DNA of 20,088 nucleotides, taken from contig CAZWRN010000020.1 of assembly GCA_964636275.1 (NCBI GenBank), positions 1 through 20,088 on the forward strand, given 5' to 3'. How positions within the stretch are numbered: position 1 is the stretch's first letter; each line of letters starts with the position of its first letter. Below the pieces are notes generated by a model. That model made no database searches, was not told where the DNA came from, and saw only the letters and a program-made list of their open reading frames with translations. Origin of the DNA: CAZWRN01 sp964636275. Its GTDB lineage: Bacteria > Patescibacteriota > Microgenomatia > Daviesbacterales > UBA10151. Below, one piece after another: positions 19,963-20,088 of the stretch. The translations under genes and the position numbers were made by a program.

Positions 19963-19988
19963 CTCTGAAAGGGGGTGAAGTTATTACC

Positions 19989-20088
19989 ATGCAAATGTAT
20001 TGTGTAAAATGCCGAACCAAAAGAGATGCTGAGGATGTTGAAGCTGTAACCATGAAAAATGGCAAGCCAGCAACCAAAGGCAAATGCC
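19989..20088 (+). CDS. DUF5679 zinc-ribbon protein (5' part)
   Basis: 33 codons are visible. MQMYCVKCRTKRDAEDVEAV, then TMKNGKPATKGKC, matches the N-terminal half of the DUF5679 family: a CxxC knuckle (Cys5 and Cys8) and a third Cys (33) opening the second knuckle. These are about 50-60-residue proteins presumed to bind zinc. The start is marked by GAAAGGGGGTGA, one mismatch from the ideal 12-nt Shine-Dalgarno. The gene runs off the right edge. Confidence 0.85.
   Translation, partial: MQMYCVKCRTKRDAEDVEAVTMKNGKPATKGKC

Overview
The window looks like a chromosomal piece of a Candidate Phyla Radiation (Patescibacteria) bacterium, most likely Microgenomates-like. This is inferred from compact AT-rich DNA, many short orphan proteins, DUF3048, DUF4446 and DUF5679 genes typical of that group, an archaeal-type AspRS, and no amino-acid biosynthesis genes. 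No marker gene fixes the taxonomy. A run of exactly 100 Ns at 14598-14697 is an assembly gap.

Layout. 1-4797: gltX (3' end outside the window, minus), a membrane-anchored unknown protein (plus), dacA-type D,D-carboxypeptidase and aspS (minus, overlapping by 20 nt). 4870-8998: an accessory block of small unknown proteins under leader-peptide attenuators, closing with a SAM-hydrolase-like gene on minus. 9027-9807: two small unknown genes with promoters placed for leaderless transcripts. 9809-13345: recJ (minus), cca and a small dockerin-like exported protein (plus). 13350-16869: secF, a gap-broken gene or gene pair, and secD (minus). 17047-19423: a winged-helix/nucleotidyltransferase-like protein, DUF3048 and DUF4446 (minus). 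19597-20088: a small tail-anchored protein and the start of a DUF5679 zinc-ribbon gene (plus).

Main discovery. Four transcription attenuators of the classical leader-peptide type lie within about 4 kb. Each has a sigma70-like promoter ending 6-12 nt before an ATG, so the RNA is leaderless or nearly so. Each then has a 19-29 codon peptide enriched in one amino-acid class: Phe (4937), Val/Leu (5723), Ile (7303) and Met (8963, minus). A G-rich segment at the end of each peptide can pair with the 5' arm of a downstream intrinsic terminator (three share CCTCCC/GGGAGG, one uses GCCCC/GGGGC). The downstream genes are not biosynthetic operons. They are small orphan proteins with maximal Shine-Dalgarno sequences and, for Met, a SAM-hydrolase-like enzyme. 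The two Phe-controlled proteins contain no Phe, the first Ile-controlled protein contains no Ile, and the second Val/Leu-controlled protein has one Val and one Leu. This suggests an amino-acid starvation response.

Other themes. Most remaining intergenic gaps hold an imperfect palindrome built from short tandem words, often running into a neighbouring stop codon or start region. Convergent gene pairs end within -4 to +4 nt of each other with no terminator between them. Several housekeeping genes look leaderless while the small-protein operons use perfect anti-SD matches.
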